DNA of 64,000 nt, taken from assembly GCF_030819275.1 (NCBI RefSeq), contig NZ_JAUTBL010000002.1, forward strand, positions 2,482,501 to 2,546,500. Direction: 5' to 3'. Below are positions 16,915 through 25,816 of this stretch, one piece after another (positions within the stretch are counted from its first letter, which is position 1; each line of letters begins with the position of its first letter). Below the pieces are notes generated by a model that did no database searches, was not told where the DNA came from, and was given only the letters and a program-made list of their open reading frames with translations. The translations under genes were made by a program, and so were the position numbers. The DNA is from Agrobacterium larrymoorei. GTDB taxonomy: Bacteria; Pseudomonadota; Alphaproteobacteria; Rhizobiales; Rhizobiaceae.

Positions 16915-17993
16915 TGTACGCGCTCCTGATCGATGCGAATGGACTGCCCGTCCTCAAGCGAGTTGACGCCTGCAATGACGACACGCTCTCCCGGCTTCAC
17001 GCCCTCCTTGATGACCACATAGCCATAGGCGTTCGGCGGGCCTTCCAGCACGACCGGGCGAAGCGTCACCTTGGCGGCGGCCTCATCGACGATCCAAACA
17101 GCGGTTTGGCTGTCGCGCGTGCGAATGGCCGTTGCGGGCAGCATCAGATTGGGTTTGGAGGCGATACTGGCCGAGGCGCGGATCACCGCACCCAGCCGGA
17201 AGGCATCACCCGGATGGTCGAGCGCAATCTTCGTGCGGCGCGTGCGCGTGGCCGTATCGGCCTGCGGCGCGATCTCACGCACCGTGCCCGTCACCCGCAC
17301 CTGCGGATCGAGTTGCAGAGCAACGTCGAAAGGCGTGCCAAGCTTCAACTGCTCGGCAATGGACTGCGGCACATCGATCACCGCATCGCGCTCATCGGGC
17401 TTGGCAATCGTCACCACCACCTGGCCGACGGTCACGACCTGGCCGAGTTCTGCCGAGGTTGCGGTCACCACGCCATCGAATTCGGCGGCAAGCTGGGCGT
17501 AACCGAGCTGCTCATTGGCCTTGTTGAGATTGGCCTGCGCCCGCGCAACGGAGGCGCTCGCGGTCTTCAGACCTTGTTCCGCCTCTTCCAGTGCAGCCCG
17601 CGTGCCGGAGCGTGTTTCGGCAAGCTGCAACTGGCGCTGCTGCGTGCTCTGCGCATTGCGAAGCTGCGCCTGCGCATTGGAAAGATCCGACTGGGCGCTG
17701 CGAACCGCAAGCTCCAGCGACGTCGGATCGATGGTGGCAATGACCTGCCCCTTCTCCACGAGATCGCCGACGCTGACGGTGCGCGAGGTGAGACGCCCCA
17801 GCGTGCGAAAACCAAGTTGCGCCTCGAAACGCGGAGTGACCGTACCTGCAAAGCTCAGAGACTGGGTCGGCACTTCCTTCGCCACCACCGAAAGCACGGG
17901 GCGCGGTGGCGGCGGAGCCTCGGATTGATCCTCGCTGCAACCCGCAAGCAGCAGCCCCGACAGAAGGAGGGTCGCGATATGGGTTCTCATCAT
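16911..17993 (-). CDS. RND efflux periplasmic adaptor lipoprotein (membrane fusion protein), first of two
   Basis: 360 aa. An N-terminal lipoprotein signal ends in L-L-A-G-C (Cys about 19). The body has the adaptor plan: lipoyl-like beta segment (GRLTSRTVSVGDLVEKGQVI about 68-87), a long alpha-hairpin rich in Ala/Gln (about 95-170), return lipoyl strand (QVVTVGQVVVTIA), then a beta barrel. It joins the inner-membrane permease to the outer-membrane channel. It overlaps the permease downstream and the second adaptor upstream by 4 bases each. Confidence 0.93.
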   Translation of the reverse strand: MMRTHIATLLLSGLLLAGCSEDQSEAPPPPRPVLSVVAKEVPTQSLSFAGTVTPRFEAQLGFRTLGRLTSRTVSVGDLVEKGQVIATIDPTSLELAVRSAQSDLSNAQAQLRNAQSTQQRQLQLAETRSGTRAALEEAEQGLKTASASVARAQANLNKANEQLGYAQLAAEFDGVVTATSAELGQVVTVGQVVVTIAKPDERDAVIDVPQSIAEQLKLGTPFDVALQLDPQVRVTGTVREIAPQADTATRTRRTKIALDHPGDAFRLGAVIRASASIASKPNLMLPATAIRTRDSQTAVWIVDEAAAKVTLRPVVLEGPPNAYGYVVIKEGVKPGERVVIAGVNSLEDGQSIRIDQERVQ

Positions 17994-19081
17994 CGTGCTG
18001 CCACCTTCTCGAACGCGACCTTTTCATCCGGGCGGAGGAATTTGGCCCCCTCCGCCACGACGCTCTCACCGGGTTTCAGCCCCTGCTTGACGATGAAATG
18101 ACCCGTTTCATAATCTTCGACCTCGATCACACGCAGCGCCACCTTGGACGAGGCCGGATCGACCACCCAGACGGCAGGCTTGCCATCCTTGGAAGACATC
18201 GCCGACCAGGGCAGCACCATCGCGGCCTGCGGCTCATAGAGGAAGTTCCCCTGCACGGCTGCGCCGAGCGGCATCGGAACGTCAACGCCAAGCCCGACCT
18301 TCACCTTCACCGTTCCCGTGGAGGAATCGATGGTAGGCGAGATCTCGCGGACCTTCGCCATCACCTGCCGCTCCGGATCGGTAAGAAGCGTGATCTTCAC
18401 CTCCGGCTGAATTTCGCGTCCGAGGAAGAGCGTTTCCACCACCTCGAAGATCGCATCGCGCGGGCCATCCTGCGCCAGCGTGAAGATGGGCGATGCAGCC
18501 TGCGCCACCTGCCCCACTTCGGCATTGCGCGCCGTGATCAACCCATCCTGATCGGCTTTCAGTTCTGTATAGGAGAGCGCCTCCTTGGCGCTGCCAAGCT
18601 GCGCCTGCGCCGACCGCTCACTGCCCTGCGCGGTGGAAAGTGCTTCCTGCGCCTGATCAAGTGCCGAGCGTGGCGTCACCTGCGTTTCGAAAAGTTTCTG
18701 CTGGCGCGCAAAGGCCAGCTCCGCCTGGATGCGCTGCGCCACAGCGGCCTCAAGATTGGCCTCGGCAACCGCGAGATCCGCCTGCTGCTCTTCCGCATCG
18801 ATGCGCGCCAGAACCTGGCCCGCTCTCACATGATCGCCGACATCGACCTGACGATCGATGATCTTGCCGCCCACACGGAAGGACAGATCGGTCTCGACGC
18901 GCGCGCGGATTTCGCCGGTCACGGCTCCGCCGGACACCACCTGGCTGTTCTCAACCGTCACCACCCGGACCTGGCGCAAGTCCGGTTCTCCTTCGCCTTC
19001 CTTTGGACTGCACGCGGTCAAAAAACCTGCGCTCGCAATCAGGAGAACGCTCACAATCTGCTTCATGGGTGGCTGCTTCAT
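17990..19081 (-). CDS. RND efflux periplasmic adaptor lipoprotein, second of two
   Basis: 363 aa; the start could also be the in-frame ATG five codons in (19066). The lipobox is F-L-T-A-C (Cys about 24), followed by a charged linker. The layout is again adaptor-like: GKIIDRQVDVGDHVRAGQVL (about 92-111), a coiled hairpin from about 115 to 185, then the barrel. This is the first gene of the leftward three-gene operon (adaptor-adaptor-permease). Operons with two adaptors and one permease are known in alphaproteobacteria, where the two adaptors may form a mixed ring; that is inference here. A divergent TetR gene probably controls it. Confidence 0.92.
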   Translation of the reverse strand: MKQPPMKQIVSVLLIASAGFLTACSPKEGEGEPDLRQVRVVTVENSQVVSGGAVTGEIRARVETDLSFRVGGKIIDRQVDVGDHVRAGQVLARIDAEEQQADLAVAEANLEAAVAQRIQAELAFARQQKLFETQVTPRSALDQAQEALSTAQGSERSAQAQLGSAKEALSYTELKADQDGLITARNAEVGQVAQAASPIFTLAQDGPRDAIFEVVETLFLGREIQPEVKITLLTDPERQVMAKVREISPTIDSSTGTVKVKVGLGVDVPMPLGAAVQGNFLYEPQAAMVLPWSAMSSKDGKPAVWVVDPASSKVALRVIEVEDYETGHFIVKQGLKPGESVVAEGAKFLRPDEKVAFEKVAAR

Positions 19082-19120
19082 GGCTAGGCCTTATCATCGA
19101 GATATCGGGATGGCCTATAT

Positions 19121-19140
19121 TTGACTGACTGGAAAGTCAA
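19121..19140. promoter_or_regulatory. Candidate TetR-family operator
   Basis: Inverted repeat TTGACT-N8-AGTCAA in the 195-base gap between the divergent RND operon and the TetR gene, 40 bases upstream of the adaptor start. Its placement and TGACTGAC-like half site fit a local TetR-type repressor. Binding is inferred. Confidence 0.55.
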
Positions 19141-19276
19141 TGATAACTTCTGATCCACGGGACACAAAAAAGCTGTGCGCGGTTTTGCGATAACGATATG
19201 CGATAAAACAAAGAACAAAGCGGGCAAGCGACTCTGAAAGATCGCAGTTCGCTTTAGAGCTATCGATGCCGAATGA

Positions 19277-19948
19277 ATGGGATGCCGATCACCGATGTTT
19301 AAGCTGTGCCAATCCAAGGCGGGAAAGAAACTGACGCGCGCCGAGCAGAAGCAACTCCGCCCCGCCCAGATCCTGGACGCGGCCTTCACCGAATTCGTCA
19401 AGAACGGCTACGCCGCAACGCGGGTCGAGGATATCGCCAAACATGTCGGCGTCACCAAGGGCACCGTCTATGTGTATTTCGAGACCAAGGAAATTCTCTT
19501 CGAAGCCACAATCCGCCACGCCTCGACATCCTTCGCCGACATCATCAAACATACCAATGCCCACGAAGGCACACCCGCGGAGCGGCTGAGATCCTTGCTC
19601 GCAGCCCTATACGCCCATCTGCGCAGCGACAGCGAAAACCGCGAGGTGCTGAAGCTGATCATCTCCGAAGGCCAGAAATTCCCCGACATCGTCGCGCGCC
19701 ACGAACAGCACGTCTTCCAGCCGCTGATGGACAGGGTGACCGAACTCGTCAAGGAAGGTGCCGCCATCGGTGAGCTCAGAGACGACTATCTGGCCTTTCC
19801 CGAACTGATCATCTCGCCGCTGATGACGCTCGCGGTTCTCAGGATCATCTTCGATGAGCGGCTGGAGATGGATATGGACGCCTATTTCAATGCCCATCTC
19901 GATCTGTTGATGAATGGTCTTCTGGTGAAGAAGGGCGGGGAAGCTTGA
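19277..19948 (+). CDS. TetR/AcrR family transcriptional repressor of the RND operon
   Basis: 223 aa (an alternative ATG is 19295). The N-terminal DNA-binding domain is plain: I-L-D-A-A-F-T-E-F-V-K-N-G-Y (about 30-43), then V-E-D-I-A-K-H-V-G-V-T-K-G-T-V-Y-V-Y-F (about 50-68) as the helix-turn-helix. The C-terminal ligand domain is helical and variable. It is transcribed away from the RND efflux operon, the standard arrangement for a pump repressor released by the pump's substrate. The palindrome at 19121-19140 is the likely operator. Confidence 0.93.
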   Translation: MGCRSPMFKLCQSKAGKKLTRAEQKQLRPAQILDAAFTEFVKNGYAATRVEDIAKHVGVTKGTVYVYFETKEILFEATIRHASTSFADIIKHTNAHEGTPAERLRSLLAALYAHLRSDSENREVLKLIISEGQKFPDIVARHEQHVFQPLMDRVTELVKEGAAIGELRDDYLAFPELIISPLMTLAVLRIIFDERLEMDMDAYFNAHLDLLMNGLLVKKGGEA

Positions 19949-20011
19949 GAAGCTACCAGTGCGGCCATAAATCTGCTCAAGAGGACATTGCAACAACCGA
20001 AAGAGGCACCG

Positions 20012-20410
20012 ATGAATGTCTACGCTATCGATCACCTCGTGATCAATGTTCGCGACGTGGAGCGCTCGTGTCGGTGGTATGAGCAAGTCCTCGGCATGGA
20101 GAGGCTGAATTATGGAAAGTCTCCCGATCGCCCTCGCACAGCAATGCTGTTTGGACAGCAGCGCATAAACCTGAGACCCGTCGATGTCGCGTCGACCGAG
20201 TGGGGGACCGCGAGCCATGCCGCCGCGGGAACTGCGGACCTTTGTTTTCTGACGAGGCTTTCACCAGATGAGGTCGTGACACATCTCGGCACATGCATGG
20301 TGGACGTGACCGAAGGCCCTACACACCGCGATGGCGCCCGCGGGTCTATGACGTCCGTCTACTGCCGGGGCCCGGATGGAAATTTGATCGAAATTTCCTC
20401 TTATGGCTAA
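20012..20410 (+). CDS. VOC (glyoxalase/dioxygenase) family protein
   Basis: 132 aa from ATG 20012, chosen for the AGAGG site 6-7 bases upstream; an extension to 19988 is less likely. It is a vicinal-oxygen-chelate fold protein: I-D-H-L-V-I-N-V-R-D-V-E-R-S-C-R-W-Y (about 6-23, first metal His) and a final D-G-N-L-I-E-I-S-S-Y (about 122-131, metal Glu). The family includes glyoxalase I, fosfomycin resistance proteins and ring-cleaving dioxygenases; none can be singled out. Confidence 0.88.
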   Translation: MNVYAIDHLVINVRDVERSCRWYEQVLGMERLNYGKSPDRPRTAMLFGQQRINLRPVDVASTEWGTASHAAAGTADLCFLTRLSPDEVVTHLGTCMVDVTEGPTHRDGARGSMTSVYCRGPDGNLIEISSYG

Positions 20411-20531
20411 GTCGGGCAATGCAGTCGCTGCGGGTTGGCACCTCCTCTGGCAGCTTCGCGCCAGTTGCGGTCATTGCGCCTGATCTCGACTGGAGGCACT
20501 CTGTCGGAAACAAAGGAGGCCGTGGCAATCA

Positions 20532-20942
20532 ATGCTTCGAAAGGCGACTGCTGCTGACATCGTGGCACTCAAAGCAGTTCGGTCTGCTGTTGCCGAGAAT
20601 ATCCTTAGCGATCCGTCCAAGGTTTCAGACGACGACTATGCGTGGTTTCTTGTAAATCCAGGCATTTTTGTTTGGGAGGAAGTTGGAACGGTTGTTGGGT
20701 TTTCCGCTGCAGATCCACGCGATGGCAGTATTTGGGCACTCTTCGTCACACCGGACTTTGAAAGGAAAGGCATAGGATCAAGTCTTCTCGCAGAAGCCGG
20801 TGCTTGCCTCCGTTCGTCGGGAATAAAGAGAGCATGGCTTACGACCGACCCGAAAACCCGAGCCGAACGGTTTTACCGAGCGGCCGGCTGGCAACATGTT
20901 GGGGAGAAGGACAATGAGCTTCTCTTCGAAAAGCCATTGTAA
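20532..20942 (+). CDS. GNAT family N-acetyltransferase
   Basis: 136 aa, ATG 20532 with AAAGGAGG about 12 bases upstream. The acetyl-CoA-binding motif A is visible: I-W-A-L-F-V-T-P-D-F-E-R-K-G-I-G-S-S-L-L (about 66-85), followed by the AERFYRAAGW motif B (about 110-119). The acceptor is unknown. It lies in a patch of short single genes separated by decayed repeats, which suggests an accessory region. Confidence 0.88.
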   Translation: MLRKATAADIVALKAVRSAVAENILSDPSKVSDDDYAWFLVNPGIFVWEEVGTVVGFSAADPRDGSIWALFVTPDFERKGIGSSLLAEAGACLRSSGIKRAWLTTDPKTRAERFYRAAGWQHVGEKDNELLFEKPL

Positions 20943-20960
20943 ACTCTGCGGCAAGACAGG

Positions 20961-21007
20961 GCTGCATTGGGCCGAGACCCGCCTTCCGCTTTGTGCCAAC
21001 AGCGGAC
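20961..21007. repeat. Shortened, degenerate copy of the 58-bp repeat
   Basis: It shares GCATTGGGCC at its left end and GTGCCAACAGCGGAC at its right end with the 58-bp elements at 22339-22396 and 23533-23590, but is about 11 bases shorter and diverged in the middle. It lies right after the GNAT gene at 20532-20942. Confidence 0.5.
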
Positions 21008-21227
21008 GCCCCGCTTATATGTCGAGTGAGAGAAAATAGAAAATGGTTGGATGTCGAAGCACATCCTGGCAGTTTAATTACCGTCAATATCGGACGATCT
21101 ATCTACCCAATCGCGTTGTTTGCTGCCCGTGATCCTGCGTTCGAGCATAACGAGATAGGACATCGCAGCGATCTGCCTGATAGCGGGCGTTTTCCTTTGA
21201 TCCTGTTTTATGCAGGTGCCCGGCAAA

Positions 21228-21854
21228 CTAAGCCTTGGCATCACTGTCCCACCTCTCGCAGAACTCTTCGATTCGATCGTGTTGAAACTCCGCGAGGCGC
21301 TCGAATACGACATCAGCAGGCCAGTCCCACCAGGCGATACGGGCCAATCGCACGGCGATCACCTCTGGGAAACGACGCCGGATAAGCCTAGCTGGAATGC
21401 CGCCGACGATGCTGTACGCGGGTACATCGCGAGTAACGACTGCTCCGGCTGCAAGGACCGCCCCGTCGCCAACCGTGACGCCAGGCAGCACGATGACGCC
21501 ATGACCTATCCAGACATCGTTGCCAATGACGACCTTGTCCTCATGACGCGACGCGAAGAAGGCTGTATCCCTCACCGCGCCCTCAACGAAATACTCTGGG
21601 CAATAGGTGAAGCGATGCAAGGAAGGCCGGCCGATAGGGTGGTTCTGCGCGCCGATGCGAACTGCCTCCGCGATCGCGCAAAACTTCCCGATCTCTGCAT
21701 TGGCGACGGTGCAGTTCCGGCCCATATAGCTGAAATCCCCGAGGGCGCTATATTCGACGGAGCAGTTTTCCAAGACTTCGCACGACCGACCTATTGCACA
21801 GTCACGGATCGTTGCGGTTGGGTGAAGTACGGATTTCGCGAGTTTGGGAGGCAT
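21228..21854 (-). CDS. Hexapeptide-repeat acyltransferase, phosphonate-associated type
   Basis: 208 aa left-handed beta-helix protein. Hexapeptide turns run through [14 protein letters not shown] (about 13-28), [24 protein letters not shown] (about 110-135) and [13 protein letters not shown] (about 135-147). The signature [13 protein letters not shown] and the C-terminal R-I-A-W-W-D-W block resemble the hexapeptide family often found with phosphonate (phn) genes; no phn genes are nearby. Xenobiotic acetyltransferase is an alternative. Substrate unknown. Confidence 0.82.
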   Translation of the reverse strand: MPPKLAKSVLHPTATIRDCAIGRSCEVLENCSVEYSALGDFSYMGRNCTVANAEIGKFCAIAEAVRIGAQNHPIGRPSLHRFTYCPEYFVEGAVRDTAFFASRHEDKVVIGNDVWIGHGVIVLPGVTVGDGAVLAAGAVVTRDVPAYSIVGGIPARLIRRRFPEVIAVRLARIAWWDWPADVVFERLAEFQHDRIEEFCERWDSDAKA

Positions 21855-22424
21855 CGAAATCTTTGAGTTAAGATTGAAGGGAAGAGCTAGTCGCCTACCA
21901 AGCGGCCATGTCAGTCATATGACGTTAAGGCATCCAGTCGCTGGGCGTCACCATCCACTGAGATCAGTGGGAGATTGCTTCCCGCAACATCTGCCCTTGG
22001 AACCCGCATGTTGCTTCGTGTTGCACCGTAGCCGTTCTATGGAGGCCGGACTCGCCAGCGCAAGCATACCTTGGAGGTGAGACCGCGCTCGGACTTGTCC
22101 CTCTCGCGTTTTTTGCTCATTTGAACTCTAGTTCTGCATATCTGCAAGAGCTAGTCCGCTATAGCAAATACACCACAAAGGCCCGTCATTGCTTGTAACG
22201 ACGCAGACGGCTTGGTGGTTGCCGGATGGTGCCGTCGGCTGTATTGGACAACCTGCATGGATTGAGGCCGGTCAAGCTCGCCCAGCCCACACTATGCCAC
22301 TTGGCGCTGTTGCCGGCTCGGTATGACGGTCCCCAAAAGTCCGCATTGGGCCAAAAGCCATCATGCTCTATGGGCTTCTTTGCGCCAATTGCGGACATAT
22401 AGTGTGCTGGAAAGAATGATGAAC
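21855..22424. other. 570-base gene-free region with repeats
   Basis: Upstream of the hexapeptide acyltransferase and downstream of gst. It contains a small perfect inverted repeat CCACTGA-GA-TCAGTGG at 21955-21970, a GAACT-CT-AGTTC palindrome near 22123-22134, and the 58-bp element at 22339-22396. I find no credible gene; an open frame on the minus strand at 22186-22398 reads through the repeat. Confidence 0.5.
22339..22396. repeat. 58-bp repeat, left copy flanking gst-hxlR
   Basis: Begins GTCCGCATTGGGCC and ends GCGCCAATTGCGGAC, so the ends are imperfect inverted repeats. A second 58-bp copy in the same orientation lies at 23533-23590; I count about 51 of 58 matching bases. The two copies bracket the gst/hxlR pair. 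Confidence 0.75.
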
Positions 22425-23060
22425 TCAGCTCAGCGATAAGCCTTCTTCAAGTATGGACTGCTTCACCGCATTCCGTTCTTTTACGCGTTCATACCAGCCT
22501 CTGAGGTTGAGAAGATCGTCGAAATGGATATCTGCGCCATAGTATGACTTCAGCCACGACGCTTGTCCCCAGCTTGTGAGAGCGAACAAATATGCATCGG
22601 CGACCGTGAAATTCTCGCCCATCAAAAAACGCTGCGATGCCAGCAAATTGTCGATCCATGCGTAGCGCTTTTCCAGCTTCGGCGTTGCTGTTTCGAGATA
22701 AGCACCCGCCTGTTCCGCATAAAGAAGTGGAATGAAGCCCTTGTGGATTTCGGTTGATAGGAAACTCAGCATCTCCTGCAGCTTGTAACGCTCGAAAGTG
22801 CCGTTGGCGGGAGCGAGGCCGGATTGAGGCTTCAGATCGGCCATGTACTGGACGATGGCTGGCCCCTCGAAAAGCATCGCGCCGTTCCCCACGTCCAGGG
22901 CCGGAATGTAGCCATTGGGATTGATGTCGTAGTAATCTTGGCCCCCTTCAGTCTTATGATCTTTGAAGTTCACCCTGACAAATTCGATATCCAACTCCAG
23001 TTCGTTGGCAACGATGTGTGGTGAGAGCGAGCAAGCAGCGGGCATGTAGTAGAGTTTCAT
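22425..23060 (-). CDS. Glutathione S-transferase
   Basis: 211 aa from ATG 23060, chosen because AGGGGA lies 7 bases upstream and the family starts M-K-L-Y-Y. The thioredoxin-like N-terminal domain has A-A-C-S-L-S-P-H (about 8-15; Cys10 and Ser positions as in beta-class bacterial GSTs) and N-P-N-G-Y-I-P-A-L (about 48-56, cis-Pro), then F-E-G-P-A-I-V-Q-Y (glutathione gamma-Glu binding). The C-terminal domain is helical. It conjugates glutathione to electrophiles or reduces disulfides. A divergent HxlR gene lies 142 bases away and probably controls it. Confidence 0.92.
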   Translation of the reverse strand: MKLYYMPAACSLSPHIVANELELDIEFVRVNFKDHKTEGGQDYYDINPNGYIPALDVGNGAMLFEGPAIVQYMADLKPQSGLAPANGTFERYKLQEMLSFLSTEIHKGFIPLLYAEQAGAYLETATPKLEKRYAWIDNLLASQRFLMGENFTVADAYLFALTSWGQASWLKSYYGADIHFDDLLNLRGWYERVKERNAVKQSILEEGLSLS

Positions 23061-23202
23061 TAATCGTCCCCTAGATTTCAGTACCTCGCGACATGTTGCA
23101 TGAGGACCAAAATCCACTTAGTTGACGCGGTATAGAAATGTAAGAACGCAAAATAATGTCATCTAGGTACATAAATTATACCGGTTTTCAGGAGGTGCGA
23201 AT

Positions 23203-23526
23203 TTGAAGGACACTGTCACCGGTTGTTCCGTTGAGCTCGCGATGCATCTGCTGGGCGGAAGATGGCGTTTGCTAATCGCATCCTATCTCATCGATGGTCC
23301 AAAACGGTTCAACGAACTCAGGAGGCTCATACCAGGCATTTCTCAAAGGATGCTGAGCCTAGACCTCCGTGCATTGGAGGACGCCAGCTTGATTGCCAGA
23401 ACCGTTTACCCAACAGTTCCCGTAAAGGTGGAGTATGCGCTCACCGAAGAAGGACGCCGTCTAGGTAAAGTTGTCGCAGTCGTTCAGGAATTCGGGCTTT
23501 GGCTGAAGGATAGGAATTCAAAGTGA
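23203..23526 (+). CDS. HxlR family transcriptional regulator
   Basis: 107 aa starting at TTG 23203, with AGGAGG 6 bases upstream. The winged helix shows C-S-V-E-L-A-M-H-L-L-G-G-R-W (about 6-19), R-F-N-E-L-R-R-L-I-P-G-I-S-Q-R-M-L-S-L-D-L-R-A-L-E (about 34-58) and the V-K-V-E-Y-A-L-T-E-E-G wing. The N-terminal Cys is of the kind used by thiol-sensing members; sensing of electrophiles is inferred. It is divergent from gst, so it likely regulates that gene. Confidence 0.92.
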   Translation: MKDTVTGCSVELAMHLLGGRWRLLIASYLIDGPKRFNELRRLIPGISQRMLSLDLRALEDASLIARTVYPTVPVKVEYALTEEGRRLGKVVAVVQEFGLWLKDRNSK

Positions 23527-23532
23527 CCTTAT

Positions 23533-23590
23533 GTCCGCATTGGGCCAAAAGCCGTCATGCTCTATGGGCCACTTTACGCCACAAGCGGAC
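23533..23590. repeat. 58-bp repeat, right copy flanking gst-hxlR
   Basis: Same orientation and length as 22339-22396, with differences concentrated in the right third. It starts 7 bases after the hxlR stop. The remainder of the 327-base gap to the MATE gene holds a TTGACA at 23679-23684, flanked by TCTCAC and GTGAGA half sites (about 23662 and 23690), which could be the MATE promoter. Confidence 0.75.
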
Positions 23591-23853
23591 TATTCACCGT
23601 GGGATGTCGAATGATCGCGCATGACCCGTTGAAGGTCGCCGCCTTGGGCCGCGTGCAGAATTCTCACGCACGCTCCTATTGACAATCTGTGAGATTGCTG
23701 GCTTTTCTCGCGAAGGTTCCGAGCACCTGCCGCCTGCAGACGCAAGTCACGGTGAAGCCCGGCACGTGACGTTTTTTCTCACCCTCGAAGCATTTCGTTG
23801 GTGGCAATGCAGGCCCCCATCACAGTCGAAATGCCTCTTTGGAGGAGTGAGTG

Positions 23854-25247
23854 ATGTCTTTGCGACAATCGCCCGAAAATCGTTTTCTAACTGCCTCGCC
23901 AGGCAAAATTTTCGCCGCAACCGCATTTCCTATGATCGCCATCATGGTGATGAATGGGATGCTGGGTATTATCGACGCCGTCTTTCTGGGGCATTTCGTC
24001 GGTGCGGCCGCCATGGCGGCCGTCGGCATGGCGTTTCCAGTTCTGATGCTGACGATCGCGCTTTCGACCCTTGTGAGCGGGGGAATGTCCAGCCTGCTGG
24101 CTCGCCAGCTCGGCGCCGACGACCGTAACGCGGCCAACGCGACCTTCGCCAGCGCGCATGGACTTGCGTTGACGACCGCGTCAGCGCTGATCGTGATCTT
24201 CTGTGCGGGTGGGTGGCCTTCGCTCTGCACATTGCCGTAACCGATGGGCCGGTTGCCGAAATGCTGTGGATCTTCCTGGCAATCACCATGTTCGGAACCC
24301 CGGTACAATTTCTGCTCGGTATTCATGCCGACGCCTGGAGGAACGAAGGACAGGCGGGATTGATGGCGCTCATGTCACTTGGGGTCACACTCATCAACAT
24401 CCTGCTGAACTACATCCTGGTCGTCGTGCTTGAACTGGGCGTCGCGGGATCGGCTACGGGCACGGTTCTGGCACAGACGCTCGGACTGGTGCTTTTGGCG
24501 GGGCTACGCCCGTTCCTTGGGGGCGTGATGCCGCTCAACAGACTGTGGCGGAACCCTTGGACCAGCAGTTGGAAGCGTATCGTTGCGCTGGGCGCACCCG
24601 TTAGTCTGGGTTTTATCGGAATGGCGCTTTCAGCCGCCAGTGTGGTTCTCGCTCTTCGTCTTGCAGGCGCCACAGATTACGCCACGACCATTGCCGCCTA
24701 CGGGATCGTGACACGCATTTTCGGTTTTGCCTTCCTGCCAATCATGGCGATCGCGATGGCGATGCAGAGCATCGTCGGCAACAATGTTGGAGCGCGGCTT
24801 TACTCCCGCTCGGATGCGGTCCTGCGGATCGCTGCCGCAACAACATTGCTCTATTGTCTTGCCGTCGAGGTTTTGTTGCTGGGCCAAGGCACAGTCGTCG
24901 GAGCAGCCTTTGTCGCTGATCCGGATGTGATCGGTGAGGTCGGCCGGTTGCTTCGCCCCATGGCTGCGGTCTATCTCTTTTCCGGACCAGTTCTTGTGCT
25001 CGGTCTATATTTCCAAGCCATCGGCCAACCGGCCCGCGCGGCTCTTCTGACCATGGTCAAGCCGTTTATCCTGTTGCCTGTCTTGGTCACCATCGCTGCG
25101 GCAATGTTGGGCGCGGACGCAATCTGGTTTGCCTTTCCGCTGGCAGATGGTGTGGCCGCAATCATCGCAACTCTTATCCTTGCCGCCGCCCTCAAGGCGA
25201 GGGGAAACGCGGGTATCGGGCTCAAGGCCGTGGAGAATCTGTCATGA
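23854..25247 (+). pseudogene. MATE family multidrug efflux transporter, broken by a frameshift
   Basis: ATG 23854 follows GGAGGA. The first 128 codons give a MATE N-terminus (GKIFAATAFPMIAIMVMNGM, then DAVFLGHFVGAAAMAAVGMAFP) and stop at 24240. The frame one base over continues from about 24213 with VAFALHIAVTDGP and runs to 25247 with the remaining membrane segments (LVTLINILLNYILV-like, GFAFLPIMAIAMAMQSIVGNN). One base appears lost in the G-rich stretch 24208-24214. The intact protein would be about 463 aa, normal for the family. MATE proteins export cationic drugs by Na+ or H+ antiport. Real decay or base-calling error are both possible. Confidence 0.85.
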
Positions 25248-25661
25248 CAGTCAGAACCATTGCAGAAGCCAACGCGCACGCAAAATCTCCGCGGAGCGTA
25301 CTCACCGCAGACGGTAACGTCTTGGGCCATGCCCAGGCACTGGAGCTCGTCGCCCAACAGAACGGCGCGCGACTGGAACACCTTGTCCGCCAGCCTCGCC
25401 AACGCTGCCCCTCCGTTCCATCTGCACCAAAGGGTGCAGGGGCGGTATCTTGGGCAATCCCTCAAGGGCGAAATCAGCGCATTATCATCCTCGGGCTCGC
25501 ACTATTCCGTGACTGTCCGTTTCGATGAACCGGTGGACACAGTTACCTTCAACAACTTTTCGAACATGGGCCGAATGGTAAGAGGTACGGTGGATATCAA
25601 TGGAAGTTCCGTACGCAAGACATCAAACGGGACGCCGCACCTGACTTTAAGCGCGTTATGA
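25244..25661 (+). pseudogene. Glyoxalase-superfamily (PF20066-like) protein, broken by a frameshift
   Basis: ATG 25244 overlaps the MATE stop as ATGA. Codons 1-41 read ...LTADGNVLGHAQALELVAQQNG, then the homology jumps frame at about 25367: RDWNTLSASLANAAPPF, YLGQSLKGEISAL and VRFDEPVDTVTFNNFS run to 25661. The intact homologue is at 42467-42913 in this window (ADGTAIGHSRALELIAAQYG, RDWNTLHAAVG, FDDPVDVVTFDSFS). The net shift is one base gained or two lost within GCGCGCG. The role is unknown; homologous domains occur with VOC proteins and in resistance contexts. Confidence 0.72.
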
Positions 25662-25816
25662 GCCTCGGTGCGTTAAAGGTTCGCGGCGATTTCCGCGGTC
25701 GCCAGTGTCCGCAATGGGCAAGAAGCGGTCTGCGCTTCGGCCCGACACGGGCCGTTGACATGCGGGTCGATCTAGGCACGTCATCTGCCATATCGCCCAT
25801 TGAGCTGAGGCTGGAA

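Noticed and set aside
14059..16929. Long plus-strand open frames opposite the RND permease
   Set aside because: Rich in His, Arg and Asp without any family motif; the minus-strand frame carries the entire RND signature.
20411..20531. Extra gene between the VOC and GNAT genes
   Set aside because: Only fragments of degraded repeat sequence (around 20454-20475); no frame with a start and ribosome site.
22186..22398. Minus-strand open frame beginning M-S-A-I-G-A-K-K-P
   Set aside because: It starts inside the 58-bp repeat and lacks a ribosome site. Short proteins beginning like this are a known artefact of rhizobial repeats.
24201..24240. Programmed frameshift in the MATE gene
   Set aside because: No slippery heptamer and no plausible downstream structure are visible, and MATE genes are not known to be recoded; mutation or sequencing error is simpler.
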